From Chrysaora quinquecirrha (Eukaryota > Cnidaria > Scyphozoa > Semaeostomeae > Pelagiidae): 64,000 nucleotides of DNA. Under the pieces are notes generated by a model, which saw nothing but the letters and a program-made list of their open reading frames with translations, was not told the origin of the DNA and made no database searches. This document shows positions 1 through 11,566 of this stretch, piece after piece (position 1 is the stretch's first letter; each line of letters begins with the position of its first letter). The stretch covers positions 8,497,119-8,561,118 of the forward strand of contig JACTAT010000040.1 of NCBI GenBank assembly GCA_014526335.1, in the 5' to 3' direction. The translations under genes and the position numbers were made by a program.

Positions 1-608
1 AATAACGTCCTCGAGATAGTCATTTTCAATAAGAATAGCCCTTTTTTCAAACTCCCAATCGACCGGAGTTTTGGAGCAAATCGTACTCTACTTTCACCGT
101 ATTCCACTCTCTTCCTTTCGATTGGCTAAGATATGGAGAGTGCTTCGGAGGCAGCAATATGAAATTAGCGAAACACCCTGAACTGTAGACCTGGTTCAGG
201 GGAAAACACAGATAAAGCCATTATATATCCAAAACTCAATTTAAAAAATCTGAGTGGCTGGGTTGGATATTTGCTTCTGTTTTGAATATCATATTTTTAT
301 CTAATACTGAAATCACAACCTGTGAGAATGATAAAGAGATATCAAATATCAAGCAAAGTAAACTGCACATATAAGACATATTAATAGAAAACAGAGCTAG
401 AGATCACAATAGAAACTCGTAAGTAGTATAAGCAAGAGAAAATAAATGCCAGCCCAGCCACTCAGACCAACAGTGAGAGACCGCGGATTAGAGCCTTTAG
501 TTAAGCTCCAGAGTGGCTGTGAAGGATGAAAAGATAAAAATTAACAGCGTGAGAAAAAAAAGAAAACACTTTCAAATGAAAGAAACAAACAAATAGATTC
601 TAAAAGCA
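1..608. other. non-coding, nothing recognised
   Basis: AT-rich sequence with no open frame of coding character, no RNA gene and no clear repeat. Confidence 0.5.
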
Positions 609-616
609 ATTGCTAC

Positions 617-822
617 CCCGGGGGGGGCACCATGTATAATTTGGGTACTGGGGACGTGCCGCCCGGAGCGGTATTGATTTTCGCGATTTTGGCATTAGGA
701 ACGGTCTGCATTTTCACGGTTTTCCTGTTCGAAGAATGGAAAATTGGTGTAAGGTTGGGTATGTTTTTGAAGCTTGGGCGGCACGTCCCTTACAAAATTT
801 GATCAAGTGCCTCCTCCCCGGG
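617..822. mobile_element. 206-bp hAT-type MITE
   Basis: The ends are inverted: CCCGGGGGGGGCAC on the left and GTGCCTCCTCCCCGGG on the right. An inner inverted pair follows (GGGACGTGCCGCCC and GGGCGGCACGTCCC). The element is flanked on both sides by the direct repeat ATTGCTAC (609-616 and 823-830), an 8-bp target duplication of the length made by hAT transposases. There is no coding capacity. A related inner motif, GGCGGCACGTCCC, recurs near 22,129. Confidence 0.85.
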
Positions 823-830
823 ATTGCTAC

Positions 831-1149
831 AGATGATGCAATATTTTCATAAGAACTCAAAAGCCAATCGCAATAGTATCTGCAGCCGTATAAAAACCCT
901 ATAATTCATAGAAGCAACCTATATTATAGGGTAGCGATTAATAAAATCCAATCCTCATTGCTGAGCTATCAAACAACAAAGAAAACAGAGCTTAAGCTGC
1001 ACAAAAATAACTGCAATGGCATCATAATCATTTTTGGGGGCAAGACCACAAGAATAAAACAAATAAACTTTGAAAATGAGTTTCAATGCCCAACCATAAA
1101 GAGTTAAGTGAAATCATGGAAATAATCTAACAGCGCGTGGAGCCACAAG
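831..1149. other. non-coding, nothing recognised
   Basis: No open frame or repeat seen. Confidence 0.4.
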
Positions 1150-1562
1150 AAGATAAACTTTTGATAGTAAGCGTTTCTCAGGTCAATTGTTAAGTTGCAA
1201 GGAAAATAATTAAGCAATCAATTGTATCAAAAGATTTCATACGAAATTTTGATCTTAAGGATGCTTGGTCTACTGTCATGCAAGAAAATGGAGCGACATA
1301 GGGAAGTTTTGATTGTAAGCATTTTCCAGGTACACCATCACATTGCAAGAAAAATTATTGCACAATCAATGAATTAATGGGGCCATATAATGATATTTGA
1401 TTGTAAGCATTTTTAGGTCCACCATCAACATGCAAGAAAAATCATTGAACAATCAATAAACTGATGAGGCCACGGCCCGGCCAAATAATATGAATGATAG
1501 TCAGAGTCTGATAGGTTCACTGTCAAGATGCAAGAAAAATCATTGAACAACAACCCTTTGAC
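1150..1562. repeat. degenerate tandem repeat, about four units of roughly 100 bp
   Basis: Motifs recur in the same order: GATTGTAAGCAT, then a CAGGTCCACCATCA-like block, then TGCAAGAAAAATCATTG, then ACAATCAAT. Units are diverged and unequal in length. No coding frame. Confidence 0.55.
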
Positions 1563-3109
1563 AGGACAACAAGATAAAACATTTTATAGGTACCTAGTAA
1601 GCTTAAGTTGTGTAAAACGAATGAGCAAAATTTATATCGGTGCCTATATGTTTATGCGATGTTTTGTACCTACAATGAAATGCTGTGCTAATGCCTTAAA
1701 TAAGAAATAACAACAGGTAAATTCAGTGCCACGAGGTGTTTAGGCCGACACAAACTCGGAGGCAGCACAGAAACGACCTCTAAATATAGAGAGGTAAGAG
1801 GTCTACAAATAGACACGTTGTTGCAGAAAAACACTGGATATGATTGCAAATGTAACAAAAATTGAAAAAGCAACTGGCACAAACAATGGCATGAAAAATG
1901 TACAGGAATAGAAAATGATATAGGTACAACTTTACGCGTTAATGTTCCTCCTGGAATTCATCCAGATTTCTAGCATTACATTAGGCCTACTAAAATTTTC
2001 CAGGCCAAGCACAGTTTGGCAGCGACGGCTTTTGGTGTCACGTCGAGCAGCTACCTCTTATATTGCGAGATGCTGAAGAAGACTGGCTGGAGCACACATA
2101 TTGAGTTATATAACATGGAGAAACCCTAGGGGGGTTCTTCTTGGTTTCTTGCATCCCAAGAAGGGTTGTTAGATCGATTTATCTTTGCCTTACTACAAAT
2201 TCAGAGGTTTTCATCCGGTGAGAATAATAAGTATCTGATTAATAAGAGCGTTAATGAGGCTAATTTTCCTCTGTTTTGGACTAAGTTAACCCAACGTATA
2301 TAGAGGCCGCTGAAAAATGATAATGTGAAAATCCAAAACGATTATGTGAAAGTCCAATCCACGCAGCCTTAAGGTTTAAGTTGTGGGATTATCAATGAGA
2401 AGTTTTCAAAGGTTAGTAAGCTTTTAGAAAAGCTCTATCACAAAGCTTAAAAGGGTACTAGGAGTCAGAGATAGATAAGAAATATCAAAGATTAAGGGAA
2501 ATGTAAACTAAGCCTACCTTTCAAATTTCTCTGATATTTTATCGGTCTTGTCTTTTGACGGCACTTCAAATAAATCAGAAGCTCCAAGGATCTTTTTATT
2601 TCCAAGGGTAAATAAATTTTGCATCCACCTAACGGAGAGTTTTCTATTTAGAAATTCTGTACTAATGATTACAAACTTAAATATGTACATAACAATAACA
2701 CTCTATGCATGCAAACGCTAAAAATATGGCCAAACAAACAAATTAGACGTTATACAACAATGCAAGAAAATTCGCTCGAAGGAAGGTAAAAAGTAGCTAA
2801 GCGTGTCTTTGAACAAGGCTAAACGTCTTTAATAGGACGCTAGGCCCTCTACCTGTCAATCAATTGTAGTTAAAGCAGCAATGTAATGTCTCTTTAGCAA
2901 TTACAATTCTTATGAATTAAAATTTTGTTTCAGTTTATCTTATGCTTAATTTGCGATCAAAAATATACCTATAAGCTAGAAGAAAAGTCTTTAACTGTCA
3001 GATGCAAGCCGACAGTGGCTTCTGGTGTCTGTCGTCATTCAATGGCAACAGAGCCCATTTCATTTCTAATTTTTCAGGACTACATCTCTAACAATAAAAC
3101 AACAAGCCC
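1563..3109. other. non-coding, nothing recognised
   Basis: Only short open frames without coding character and no recognisable mobile-element ends. Confidence 0.4.
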
Positions 3110-3580
3110 TCACCAAAAGGTCAGATATTTGGAAATAAAGCATCCTCTATCAAATGGTGACAATTTTGATGATTTTCTATAAGTCAATTCATCATTATTA
3201 TCATCATTTTTAACTTTGTTGGCAATGTATGCATCCTTTGAATCTTCCCATCCATTCATACAGGGTGTTTCTTGGTAACCGAAATTTCTATGGTCGGATG
3301 TGTTTCGCTTTTCAGAGAATGATGTCGAATTTCTTGATGAATATCCTACAGTCATTGTTGCTCCATTAGCAAGCAAATCTTTATCCTTTACAGATATATT
3401 CTTCACAGGCTTTTCCATCTCAAAATTTGCGTTAAGACCATCACCATTATTGCTCACTGCATCTTCATTTTCTTCGTATTTTTTATGTTTTGAAAGCTGT
3501 GCATCAATATTGCCAGTACTAGCATTATCGTATTCATAATTTATATCCAATGCAAGGTTGACAGCTCCTTTGTATGGCAT
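3110..3580 (-). CDS. exon-like ORF, charged low-complexity protein, unrecognised
   Basis: An open frame of 156 codons from an ATG at 3580 with A at -3. The product is hydrophilic and rich in Asn, Asp, Lys, Glu and Ser, beginning MPYKGAVNLALDINYEYD, with no signal peptide, membrane segment or known domain. It looks more like an intracellular disordered region than random sequence. Near its end, TTTTG is followed by GTGAGG (about 3110), a possible splice donor, so it may be the first coding exon of a longer gene. No family is recognised. A chance ORF is a real alternative. Confidence 0.35.
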   Translation of the reverse strand: MPYKGAVNLALDINYEYDNASTGNIDAQLSKHKKYEENEDAVSNNGDGLNANFEMEKPVKNISVKDKDLLANGATMTVGYSSRNSTSFSEKRNTSDHRNFGYQETPCMNGWEDSKDAYIANKVKNDDNNDELTYRKSSKLSPFDRGCFISKYLTFW

Positions 3581-3586
3581 TGTCAC

Positions 3587-5260
3587 AATGCTTTATGTTC
3601 AACTAAAAATTAAACGTAAAAGAAATCGAAAATCTAGAAACAAATATGAAACTGGATCATCGGATGCAAGCATCTTTATTTCTTGACCCCTTCATGACCT
3701 AATTGCTATAATTTTAATTCACTGATTTCGTTTACCAGAATAGTTACGTCAATTCTCCAGTATACTAAAATCAGAAACTAAAATATTTGGGGCACAATAT
3801 CAGACTTAGGATTTAATCTTTAGCTAAGACTTTTATTTTCGAAGGTTAAGTTTCAGACGAATTTCGACATAGACCTCGCCGTATAGAGAGGTCCCTAAGT
3901 GGGTGCGAAATACCACAGGAAAGAGCGCGCGAAATTATTACAGGAATCACGCAAATCAAACACGTGCATGCGAGCAACCAATTCAGGCGTCTCTCCCAGA
4001 AATTCTGAGCTCGATCTTTGTTCAAGGTTGCTTAACTTCAAACATCTAAAAGATTGGTTTGACAATTTCTTTCTGTCACAAGTTTGTAACAGGGAAGAAA
4101 TTTTAAGGGCTTGTTTTATTTGTTACATACCAGAATGAAAAAATTTAGTTTGACAAACAAGATTAACAATGCTTGATAGATAAAAAGGCCAGATACAGTA
4201 ACCATCCTTCCTGCATTTAAGCCACGACACAAACATTTGGCCAGTATATATTCACGAAAATCAATAGCTGTATCAAGGCATTTCTCGTAACATGCTTGGC
4301 CTTAGATTCAAAACATCACGCAAAAAATTCTTGTTTCACGAAGTTGCGCATGAAAAATGGTCCAGAGGGGCTTTTGTAGCGAGGTAAAGGAGTGGCCTTT
4401 GCGTTAATACTCATTCTCATTCGCACTTCCATTCCTTCTACCCATGTCGTACAATATCAGAGCAATCGCAGACAATAAGCGATAGCCGGCTATAACATTA
4501 TATCATGGATAATTGTTCAAAATCAACATTTTTAGGTTTTTTGATGAAAATTTCACTTGAGGGCACTGGAGAGACAGTTTTGTAAATTGTCACGTGACTC
4601 TGTGACGTAAAAGTTGACAAGTCACATCCACATTTGTAAGCAGCCCAGTGAGAACAACAAGCAGTGCACAATCAATCATTAATGTATCGAAAAGTATTTG
4701 AATCACTAGGTCATAATGCTTTCGCGCCAAAATATTTAATATGATTTTGAGGGGTTGGCAAAACACGGAGAGTCAAAATACTTCACATACATGGTGAGAT
4801 AGCATTTTTGGACAAAATAAACCAGAAATATTTTTGGCGCCAAATTAAATGTCACTAATCCTTTAAAGACAATGCTGCTATATGTCGAAAGCATGAGAAG
4901 GTCAATAAAAAATTCTTTTTACCAGCAGCCAGGTAGTATGTTTTAATTTTATACTGTTTTCGTTTTCGTTTTAAATTCATATCAACCTTTCCTATTCATG
5001 TGGAATTCTTTACCAAATATATTTTGAATCATATTCATAGCTAGCTACCTTATCGTTACATCTGCATTAGTTAAATGGAATCTATAGCGTTAAGGCTGGT
5101 ACAGATTAGTTGCTTTCTAGTTGCTTTCAGATGCCATAAATAAACTATTGTCATGTGATAATGGGTAATAAACTGACCCTATTGTGCAGCACAAAAATTC
5201 ATTGCCATTATTAACTTTCTTTCAAATTCAAAATGATGGAAAGGCTATTTAGGAATTCAC
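3587..5260. other. non-coding, nothing recognised
   Basis: Only short open frames; no RNA gene and no transposon ends seen. Confidence 0.4.
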
Positions 5261-5261
5261 T

Positions 5262-5440
5262 GCCCGTTTACATGATAGTTTTCAGACCGGTTTGAAAATT
5301 AAGCCGAAATGAATTCATTTCGGGGAATACCAAATCCCATACAAATCTCACGTGTGTTTACATGGGAGAGGGCGAAATTAAACTAAAACCGCTATGAGTT
5401 CATTTCGCTTTTTCAAACCGGCATAAAAATCGATTCCCGT
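5262..5440. repeat. short inverted repeat, MITE-like
   Basis: CAGACCGGTTTGAAAA near 5284 is mirrored by TTTTTCAAACCGG near 5410, with GAATTCATTTCGG and GAGTTCATTTCGC close by. CGTTTACATG and GTTTACATGGGAG are also repeated. This suggests a small foldback element; its exact ends and target duplication are not resolved. Confidence 0.5.
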
Positions 5441-5892
5441 TAATAACTTCATTTCAATCGGGTGCCTTGGCAGAGTTTTCAAAAAGAAAACCATATCAAT
5501 GCCCTGCCTCTTTAATAGATTTCCTTAACGTTACGTTGTATTTCTTACCTATCTGAGCACCGTTATCCCGCCAGCTGCGACTCAAAATCTACATCTTAAG
5601 ACCGGATTTTTAACCAACGTCCGTTTTTTAAAACAAAAAAGATCATCTGTACTAATATTTCAAACCTTGGAGTAAGACAAGTTTTTGAAATGACAGCAAC
5701 AGCATACAGATCGTGATGACAAAACAATATGTCTTGAGCTCTTTAGCTAAAATATAATAATTTTATCGTTGTCAGTCTTGTAATCTTCAGTAGATCGCAT
5801 CAGGGTTCTACAGGAGAGTAGTCTGCAGAATAGAATCGGATATAAAGCTCTGATTTTGTGCGACAAGCGATAAAATAGCATTGAGAACGCGG
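5441..5892. other. non-coding, nothing recognised
   Basis: No gene or repeat seen. Confidence 0.4.
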
Positions 5893-7060
5893 AGGGGCGG
5901 ATCCATGCTCAGTAGGTGGGGCGAAGGGTGCTTGAGCACCGGTCAGGTTTTCTGGCTATTTTTGCGCACCATTGCTTCCTTTATTCATTTTTATTTCAAT
6001 TCTGTAGATATTATTCATATCAATACCATTATTGACCTTATTATTTCTGTTATGGCTATGAAACAACATGAAACGAGACTGGCATTGTTCGATTTCTAAA
6101 CCCAATTAGATCAATCTCTTCTCACGACAACAAGTAATTCAACAAAAGATTTTCTGAAATTCCGTAAATGATGTTAATGGTCAGTATTTAATGGAATGAG
6201 ATTTTCCACAGAATTTCTGGGCTGCCCAATCATATGGCGATTTGTAAATGTCATCTTCCAATGAAATTCTCTTATTCTCAATATTCCGAGCACCGGTCAG
6301 GTCTTTAAAATATTCTGCTCACCAGTGCTCAGACAGAGATCAGCCAATCAGAAGCAACTTCAGCTTTTTCTTTTGTTTTTCGGTGCTCAACGTCATCAAA
6401 GCACCAGTCAGGAAGAAATAGCCAATCAACGAAGAGAGAACAGGGCTTAAATTTAGGTTACGCGGAGGCAAAGGAGAAGAGAGGCACGCTCTTAATGTTT
6501 TCGTTTATATTTGATCAGAGAGATTAGCTGTGAGATGCATCATTGCACGTTTACTTTCAAATAGTAATTGTGAATCAGACTTGGACAACATAAAGTCTTT
6601 AGCCCTTGCAAAGCAGGAGAAGAAGAAAAGGGAATGCTTTAATATAAGCAAGAACTCTGCCGACTGGTTGACCTATAACTTCCTCGGCCCCTGTGAAGGA
6701 ACCGCCTTAGCCCTAGGCTTGAAACCTAAGGTAAGTACAGCATTCTATTCTAGTCACCCTAGTATGATGAACTTGTTCATGCTTTACATGGTGACCCTGA
6801 AGAAATATAAATAATGATCCCTTTTGATTGTAAATCGCCAAATTACTAACAATTATGATTATGCAATCGTTAATTATTTTCGAGAACATTTTAAAGCTTA
6901 TGAGTTTAGTGGCTTTGGAGTGCTGTATAACCACTCTGTAATAGCTACCAAGGCAAAATAATGGTTGAGCCTTCAATTTAAGGGCGTGGTCAATTTTTCA
7001 GGAGGCCACACCCCTATACCTCTTCTTGAGCACCGGTCAGAAAAATCCTGGATCCGCCCA
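5893..7060. mobile_element. about 1.2-kb DNA-transposon-like unit
   Basis: The left end GGGGCGGATCCA is inverted at the right end as TGGATCCGCCC. The motif GAGCACCGGTCAG recurs at about 5934, 6290 and 7028, with diverged forms near 6325 and 6400, as expected for subterminal transposase-binding repeats. An open stretch on the plus strand (about 6545-6729) ends in AAACCTAAG followed by a strong donor, GTAAGT. It could be a captured or transposon exon, but no domain is recognised. I could not find a convincing target duplication, so the class is uncertain. Confidence 0.5.
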
Positions 7061-8089
7061 TTTCATATGGATTTGACAGTTTACATTTATTCATAATTAT
7101 AGCAGTCCTTTTAGCAACAGGAGCCAGGGGGTATTCTTAGTCAACAAATTCAATCAAATCGTGGATGGATAAAGATTCTTATTAAAGGGGTTACCTTGGT
7201 GGGATCGGTAGGCTAGTTTGGGGGGCTGTGGGTTTAGAGCGACGCGTTCAATAGGAAGGCACGCACTTCTAGTCCGGTCTGAAAGCACAACAATCGTGCA
7301 GAATATGATACCAGTATCAAAATTTCACAAAATATGCAGTTTGAGTCGTAGAAAACGATGAAAAACAGTCCCAAGCTGAAAAATGCCCCTATGATCTATT
7401 TTTAGAACAGGGTGCTAAGCCCAAGTCCTCAGAATGATGAAATCGATTTTGGAGTCATTGGTTACCAGTATAACCATGAAATTTAGTATTTCTAAGTAAA
7501 TTGACCTGTACAATACCATAAATTCAAATGAGGCAAATAAAGTACCCTATTTTCTATATTTAGAGCAGGGGGCTCAGTCCCAGTCCTCAAAACCGTAAAA
7601 TTTATTTAGGAAGATATATTGCCTGTATAACCATGAAATTTAGTATTCCTAAGTAAATTGACCTGTACAATACCATAAAAATCAAATCAGGTCAGTAAAT
7701 TACCTTATTTCCCATATTTAGAACAGGGGCTCGATCTCAGTCCTCATAACCGTAAAATTGATTAGGAGGATATATTACCTGTGTAACGATGAAATTTAGT
7801 ACTATTTCAGTTCCCTTCACAGCACCGGTCCCAGTCCACAGAGTTATTGCCCAATTTCTAAGTTAACAAAACATATGATATACGAACCAAATAGTACAGA
7901 ACGATTGACGGTCTACTGATATTAGCTATCTCAGTCAAAACATTGGCCCAGAGCCAAGAAAAAGTTACGGTCACACGGTCATTGACCGGAGGAAGGTCAA
8001 CCAGAACAAAAGAAAATCTAATGCCACACCTAAGACACGCCTATTTTTCATTGTTTGGTGAGGAAGGTTTTTAGCTAAGGATAATTTTG

Positions 8090-9051
8090 TCTGGATGAAG
8101 GTTGGCCACTTTTCTGGACTCTGCATTGGCCACTGCATTCACACAATTCCGTGCACTCTAAGCCATAGCCCTTGCACTTGCATCTGGTTGTGCAACTCCG
8201 TTTGCAACCGCATTGACCAGTTCATGGCAGGCCCGTGACGCTTCGGATATCAGTGTCCAAATTGGAGTTATCATCCCTTCCTCTCCTTCTGTTCTGCACC
8301 AACCGTAATCAACGATATCTGGAACATTTTGCCATTGGTTAAGGGACTGACCCCAAATAATCCTACAAGCAAAAATGTGACAATTAATCACCTTAAATTG
8401 TTAAGTAGTTTTTCGAACACTCCAATTACGGAAAAACGTTAACTGCTGTTGAAGTGAGGCACCGTTTACAATACAGTTTGAACGGCGTTTTGCTTTGTAA
8501 TTACGAACCATTACTCATTCCATACTTGTTCAATCATGGTGCACGAAGCGACAACAACTTCATTGTCGAATAAGGTATAAAGGTACCAAATACCTTTAAT
8601 GCCGAAGAAATAATTTTGGTTTCAGATTCGGACAGCCCCCCTTTGCCTTTTTCCCCTTTCTTAGGTCCATGTCCATCTATTCTGACTATCTGAAGTGTAT
8701 GGGTAAAGTATTTATATATGTTCCAAGTAAAGGGTTAAGTACTTTTGCAAACGGAGCATCTGACTTCAATTTAGATATCAAACATATGTATCATCACTAT
8801 TCTTACCCGCCTTGGTACAGAGCTCTCTTTGTTTGTTGAACCAATGCATCTTTCGTTGGTGGCAGGCTTTCAATGCTTCGACCCTTGTTGGTAAACAACA
8901 TTCGTCTACACTCATCTTTTGATGATAGCTGACTGGAACGATCGTAAAGCTGGGTAACGAATCTCTCAATCGATTTAGTGTCACCGTCAGTGAGCTCTCT
9001 GGTGCCACCAACGAAAGATGCAAACGAGGGGCTGTCCGAATCTGAAACCAA
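8090..9051 (-). pseudogene. two-exon transposon-borne gene with CXC-like cysteine cluster, frameshifted
   Basis: The first visible exon (9051-8807) lies partly in the single-copy loop and encodes a stretch ending PPTKDALVQQTKRALYQGG, then donor GTAAGA. The second exon begins at 8362 after CTTGTAG and continues in frame as IIWGQSLNQWQNVPDIVDYG. After HELV a one-base shift is needed to reach a cysteine-rich tail with repeated CxC and CxxxC spacing (CGCKRSC, CKCKGYGLEC, CECSGQC). That tail resembles the CXC clusters of tesmin/TSO1-type proteins and of ORFs I know from cnidarian repeats. The 5' part of the gene is not visible. I treat it as a decayed mobile-element gene; family assignment is from memory. 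Confidence 0.55.
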
Positions 9052-9307
9052 AATTATTTCTTCGGCATTAAAGGCATTTGGTACCTTTATATCTTATTCC
9101 ACAATGAAGTTGTTGTCGCTTCGTGCACCATGTTGATTGAATTAGTATAGAATGAGTAATGGTTCGTAATTACAAAGTGAAACGCCGTTTAAACTGTATT
9201 GTAAACGGTGCCTCACCTTAAGAGCAGTTAACGTTTTTCCGTAATTTGAGTGTTCGAAAAACTACTTAACAGTAAAAGGTGATTAATTGTCACATTTTTG
9301 CTTGTAG

Positions 9308-9556
9308 GATTATTTGGGGTCAGTCCCTTAACCGATGGCAAAATGTTCCAGATATCGTTGATTACGGTTGGCGCAGAACAGAAGGAGAGAAAGGGATGAT
9401 GACTCCTATTTGGACACTGATATCCGAAGCGTCACAGGCCTGCCATGAACTGGTTAATGCGGTTGCAAACGGAGTTGCATAACCAGGTGCAAGTGCAAGC
9501 GCTATGGATTAGAGTGCACGGAATTGTGTGAATGCAGTGGCCAATGTTTTGACTGA
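9308..9556 (+). pseudogene. inverted copy of the CXC-like exon
   Basis: This exon starts after the acceptor CTTGTAG and mirrors the left-arm exon. It gives IIWGQSLNRWQNVPDIVDYG and, after the same one-base frameshift at the same place, CGCKRSC, CKCKRYGLEC and CECSGQC before TGA at 9554. Because both arms share the frameshift, it predates the inverted duplication, or the two arms have been homogenised since. No first exon precedes this copy. Confidence 0.55.
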
Positions 9557-10400
9557 GATAATATCAGTAGACCGTCAATCGTTCTGTACTATTTGGTTCG
9601 TATATCATATGTTTTGTTAACTTAGAAATAGGGTAATAACTCTGTGGACTGGGACAGGTGCTGTGAAGGGAACTGAAATACTAAATTTCATCGTTACACG
9701 AGTAATATAACCTCCTAAATCAATTTTACGGTTATGAGGACTGGGACCAAGCCCCCTGTTCTAAATATGGGAAATAGGGTAATTTACTGACCTGATTTGA
9801 TTTTTATGGTATTGTACAGGTCAATTTACTTAGGAATACTAAATTTCATGGTTATACAGGCAATATATCTTCCTAAATAAATTTTACGGTTTTGAGGACT
9901 GGGACTGAGCCCCCTGCTCTAAATAAAGAAAATAGGGTACTTTATTTGCCTCATTTGATTTTTATGGTATTGTACAGGTCAATTTACTTAGAAATACTAA
10001 ATTTCATTGTTATACTGGTAACCAATGACTCCAAAATCGATTTCATCATTCTGAGGACTGGGGCTTAGCACCCTGTTCTAAAAATAGATCATAGGGGCAT
10101 TTTTCAGCTTGGGACTGTTTTTCATCGTTTTCTACGACTCAAACTGCATATTTTGTGAAATTTTAATGCTGGTATCATATTTTGCACGATTGTTGTGCTT
10201 TCAGACCGGACTAGAAGTGCGTGCCTTCCTATTGAACGCTTCGCTCTAAACCCACAGCCCCCCAAACTAGCCCACCGATCCCACCAAGGTAACCCCTTTA
10301 ATAAGAATCTTTATCCATCCACGATTTGATTGAATTTGTTGACAAAGAATACCCCCTGGCTCCTGTTGCTAAAAGGACTGCTATCATTATGAATAAATAA

Positions 10401-11566
10401 GTCCCTCTCTATTTCTCCGAAAACCCCCTGTATCTCCGAAAAGCCCCCCAGAATCACCGATCAACATCCAGATTCGCAATCTACGCCAAAAAGTGACCCC
10501 GATAATGTTTATCCTATAAAGTCCCAGCTCAGGTGGTAATACTCCCCACTCACCCTCTGGACTACAAATGTAAACGGTATCGTGTAAACATGGCCTCTGC
10601 CTCGAGTTCTTTACAAAGGTGTTCCATATAAAACTAAAGATACCCATTAGCCATGTTTGAAGAATGAGATCAGTCCACATCAGCCTGGGATCAGCCTATT
10701 AGCTTGCAGCTTGAAAATATAACGCAGAAGAATTCTCGCTTTTTTCACTTGTTTTATGTGATCCTAGCTGTTTCGGGCGTTTTTCTTGCTTTTCCCCTCG
10801 ATCGTCATTGATCCCCATTTTGTTTCAAATTGTTCTCGCTTGTTTGCGGGAATTTCCCCTTTTTTCTCAATTGTTCATTTATCTTTTGTAGTGATTCCCT
10901 TTTTGTTCCCCCTTGTCACCTCTGATTGCCACTCATTCCTACTTTATTCCCATTTGTTCCTTCCGATTCCAAATTATTCCAACCTTGTTTCAGCCTGTTC
11001 CATTTGATCCCTTCTGTTCCGTTGATTCCCACTCATTCCACAGGTTTCCAGCTTTATTGCTTGGTCCAGGTTTTGGCTCATAACGGCTTCCTAATGAGTT
11101 GGTTGTCCAAATCATGCCAAATTTTGTAGATTCAAAACAGCCTTCCCCATTGTTTTGATTGTGTGCATATGAATTGCAATTGAAGTAAATGACTCAACTC
11201 ATTGATTGTTTTGATTGTGTGGATAGAGAATCGAAATTCTTATCTTTTTTGTTACAACATTCCTGATTCCTATCTAATTGGGTATGTTTCATCCGGTTTG
11301 CCGAAAACCCCTGCATCATGTTTGAGTTCTTCAAACATGTATTTCATAAAAAGACCACAGGTCAACTTCAATTCAGTGTACTTCGTCTAACAGTAAGGGG
11401 AGGTTGTAATTGATAAAAAAAACAACGCAGAAATCGTTATTTATCTTGAAATCTCGAACTGAGTATTCCAAATGTGTACACGCTTGTATATGTTGTAATT
11501 ATATCTTATTTCATAGAGGAACAGCAAACAAATGTTCATCTTGAAAGCAAAACGAGCTTCTTTTTT
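10401..11566. repeat. pyrimidine-rich low-complexity tract within intergenic DNA
   Basis: Between about 10,780 and 11,050 the plus strand is a run of loosely repeated C- and T-rich words such as GATTCCCACTCATTCC and TTGTTCC. The rest, up to the 3' end of astacin gene A, shows nothing recognisable. Confidence 0.45.

Larger units (their letters stand above)
7085..10400. mobile_element. 3.3-kb palindromic element, arms of about 1.4-1.5 kb
   Basis: The left arm (about 7085-8640) reappears as its reverse complement in the right arm (about 9032-10400), with about 390 unique bases between. The outer ends match (ATTTATTCATAAT on the left, ATTATGAATAAAT on the right). So do the inner ends, either side of GGGGCTGTCCGAATCTG. 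Each arm has three tandem units of about 160 bp, recognisable by CTGTACAATACCATAAA (7420-7800 and mirrored at 9660-10080). The arms also hold inverted copies of one coding exon. The outer edges show no obvious target duplication. Confidence 0.85.

Noticed and set aside
1465..1500. CTGATGAGGCCACGGCC resembling a hammerhead core
   Set aside because: The stem is followed by CAAA, not GAAA, and there is no Penelope-like context.
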